Assembly (NCBI RefSeq): GCF_009755225.1
Contig: NZ_WQKZ01000001.1
Location: forward strand, 124,001 to 188,000
Direction of reading: 5' to 3'
DNA length: 64,000 nt
DNA from: Hymenobacter ginkgonis
Lineage (GTDB): Bacteria; Bacteroidota; Bacteroidia; Cytophagales; Hymenobacteraceae
The notes below the pieces were generated by a model that was given only the letters and a program-made list of their open reading frames with translations, searched no databases and was not told the DNA's origin. Numbering within the stretch: the stretch's first letter is position 1; each line of letters opens with the position of its first letter. This document shows positions 62,792-64,000 of this stretch, in pieces. A program made the translations under genes and the position numbers.

Positions 62792-63892
62792 CTAAGCAGG
62801 CTCTTCTACGGCAGCTTGGTGGATTTTCTCGCTGGCTTCGAGGCGGTCTTCGGCGTTAGGGGTTTCTAACTCTTGCTCTTGTTCTTGCCAGCCCTGAGGC
62901 TCGTAGCTTAGGCGTAGGTAGATGGGGTAGTGGTCGGAGCCGATGTGGGACAACCGCTCGATGCGCTGCAAGCGAAAATGCGCCGAATGAAACACGTGGT
63001 CGAGGGGCCAACGCAGCAGCTTATAGTCGGCGTGGAAGGTAGGCAGCAGCCCGCGCCCGATGCGTGGGTCGAGGAGCCGCGCCAGCCGCCGAAACAACTC
63101 TGAAGTATGCGACCACGCCACATCGTTGAGGTCGCCGGCCACGATGGTAGGCCCATCGTGGTGCTGAATGGCGCGGCCGACCAGCAGCAATTCGGCATCG
63201 CGCCGGGTGCTGGTTTTGGCCTCCTGCGGGGCAGGCGGCTTAGGGTGCACAAAGTGCAGCGCGGCCTGCACCCCATTGCGCAGCACCACCCGCCCGTGGA
63301 AGGACGGGATATCGGCGTCGAGCAGGTAGCGAATCTCAAAATCGACCAGCGGCAGGCGCGAAAATACCAGCATGCCGTAGGTGTTGGGCAGTGGAGCGTG
63401 GCAAGTGTAGGGGTAGTCTTTTGTGATACCCGCGAGCTGGCTCAGCCACCAGTCATCGGTTTCGACAGCTAGTACCACATCGGGCCGAAACTCGCGAATG
63501 AGCCCCAGGCAACGCGACGCATCGCGGTTGTACATCAGCACGTTGGTGACTAAAATGCTGACATGATTGGCGTCGTCGGTGGCGGGGCGCTGGCTGTCTT
63601 TCACCTGCTTGCGGTGCAGGGGCGTGTAGGGCCAGATGCGGGTGGCCTGGTAGGCCACGGCGGCCAGTACTGCCAAGCACAGGGCCAAGGTTTGGGTGGC
63701 CGTGAGGGAGGGGGTAGGCACAGCCAGCAGCAACAAGCTCAGCAGCAGCCCGGCCACAATCTGGAGGCGAGGAAAGTCGAAAACGCGAATCCACCAGGCA
63801 GTTTGGCGAAGCAGTGGGAGTAGGGTTGCTAGCAGCCCGGCCCCACTCAGCAGCAGCCCTAGGCCGTGCAGCAATAAATAAAAAGTGGACAC
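62792..63892 (-). CDS. Membrane-anchored endonuclease/exonuclease/phosphatase-family protein
   Basis: A 366-residue protein. The first 85 residues hold about three hydrophobic segments (FYLLLHGLGLLLSGAGLLATLLPLL, LLLSLLLLAVPTPSL, LALCLAVLAAVAYQ). The rest is an EEP domain with NVLMYNRDASRCLGLIREFRPDVVLAVET (metal Glu), VVAGDLNDVAWS (Asp-Leu-Asn) and the final GSDHYPIYLRLS (Asp-His). EEP members cleave phosphodiesters or phosphate esters; the substrate is unknown. The only sensible start is GTG at 63892 (cac on the + strand). Confidence 0.9.
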   Translation of the reverse strand: MSTFYLLLHGLGLLLSGAGLLATLLPLLRQTAWWIRVFDFPRLQIVAGLLLSLLLLAVPTPSLTATQTLALCLAVLAAVAYQATRIWPYTPLHRKQVKDSQRPATDDANHVSILVTNVLMYNRDASRCLGLIREFRPDVVLAVETDDWWLSQLAGITKDYPYTCHAPLPNTYGMLVFSRLPLVDFEIRYLLDADIPSFHGRVVLRNGVQAALHFVHPKPPAPQEAKTSTRRDAELLLVGRAIQHHDGPTIVAGDLNDVAWSHTSELFRRLARLLDPRIGRGLLPTFHADYKLLRWPLDHVFHSAHFRLQRIERLSHIGSDHYPIYLRLSYEPQGWQEQEQELETPNAEDRLEASEKIHQAAVEEPA

Positions 63893-64000
63893 GCAAGCAA
63901 AAGTAGGCAGGGGGATGGGTAAACTACGGCCGCGCTTATTCGGCGAGCCACGAGCCAGCCAGGCGAGTAAAAGTAGCTTTTTTAGGCAGTTACTTTCGGC

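Noticed and set aside
1..64000. tRNA, rRNA and CRISPR arrays
   Set aside because: No T-loop GGTTCGAATCC-type sequence in a cloverleaf context, no rRNA segments, and no regularly spaced direct repeats. The repeats present are inverted and irregularly placed.

Overview
The window reads as chromosomal DNA of a high-GC member of the Bacteroidota, most likely Cytophagales and close to Hymenobacter. The reasons are a type IX secretion C-terminal sorting domain, start codons without clear Shine-Dalgarno sequences, promoters of the TTTG / TAnnTTTG kind, an N-acyl-ornithine carbamoyltransferase of the Bacteroides type, a GT3 glycogen synthase, and GGGGTAGG motifs scattered everywhere. No rRNA, tRNA, CRISPR array, prophage or complete insertion sequence was seen. 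The assignment is inferred from protein and motif style only.

Layout. 0-13 kb holds housekeeping genes and glycogen metabolism: trpS, a queuosine-precursor transporter, rnz, a STAS regulator, a DUF4198 periplasmic protein, a GT3 glycogen synthase, a nitroreductase, a GH13 branching/amylase-type enzyme and a T9SS-exported protein. 13-18 kb is an accessory stretch on the + strand: ureD, an exported intradiol dioxygenase, an AraC regulator, a TetX-like FAD monooxygenase and an isochorismatase-like hydrolase. 18-33 kb joins ammonia assimilation (gltD, gltB) to urease (ureG, ureF, ureC, fused ureAB, a UreH-type nickel permease), followed by an SsuD-like monooxygenase and an amino acid permease. 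33-48.5 kb is a nearly complete arginine/carbamoyl-phosphate divergon. One arm is GNAT-argG-argC-argD-carA-carB-argF'-GNAT on the - strand, the other is argB-argE-argH on the + strand, and a highly structured 434-bp region separates them. 48.5-64 kb holds pyruvate carboxylase, exported peptidases (M28, M1), small lipoproteins (META, CHRD, LEA-like), an outer-membrane barrel, dnaK and a membrane-anchored endonuclease/exonuclease/phosphatase-family protein.

The most striking non-genic feature is a set of long intergenic palindromes with arms of 23-52 bp. Most share a core like GCTGAGC..CGAAGCATCTC and they occupy many gene junctions. Three small nuclease genes sit beside such palindromes and interrupt conserved operons. 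A GIY-YIG gene with a partner lies between carA and carB, enclosed by a perfect 52-bp inverted repeat. A second GIY-YIG gene, 63/96 residues identical to the first, lies between ureAB and ureH with a palindrome on each side. A DUF559 gene lies on the opposite strand between ureF and ureC next to a different palindrome. I read these as candidate nuclease-palindrome mobile units, loosely comparable with REP/RAYT systems. This is an inference from arrangement. No mobility is shown.

Metabolically the window links urea breakdown (urease plus nickel uptake) to glutamate synthase and to arginine and carbamoyl-phosphate synthesis, so nitrogen handling dominates 18-48 kb.
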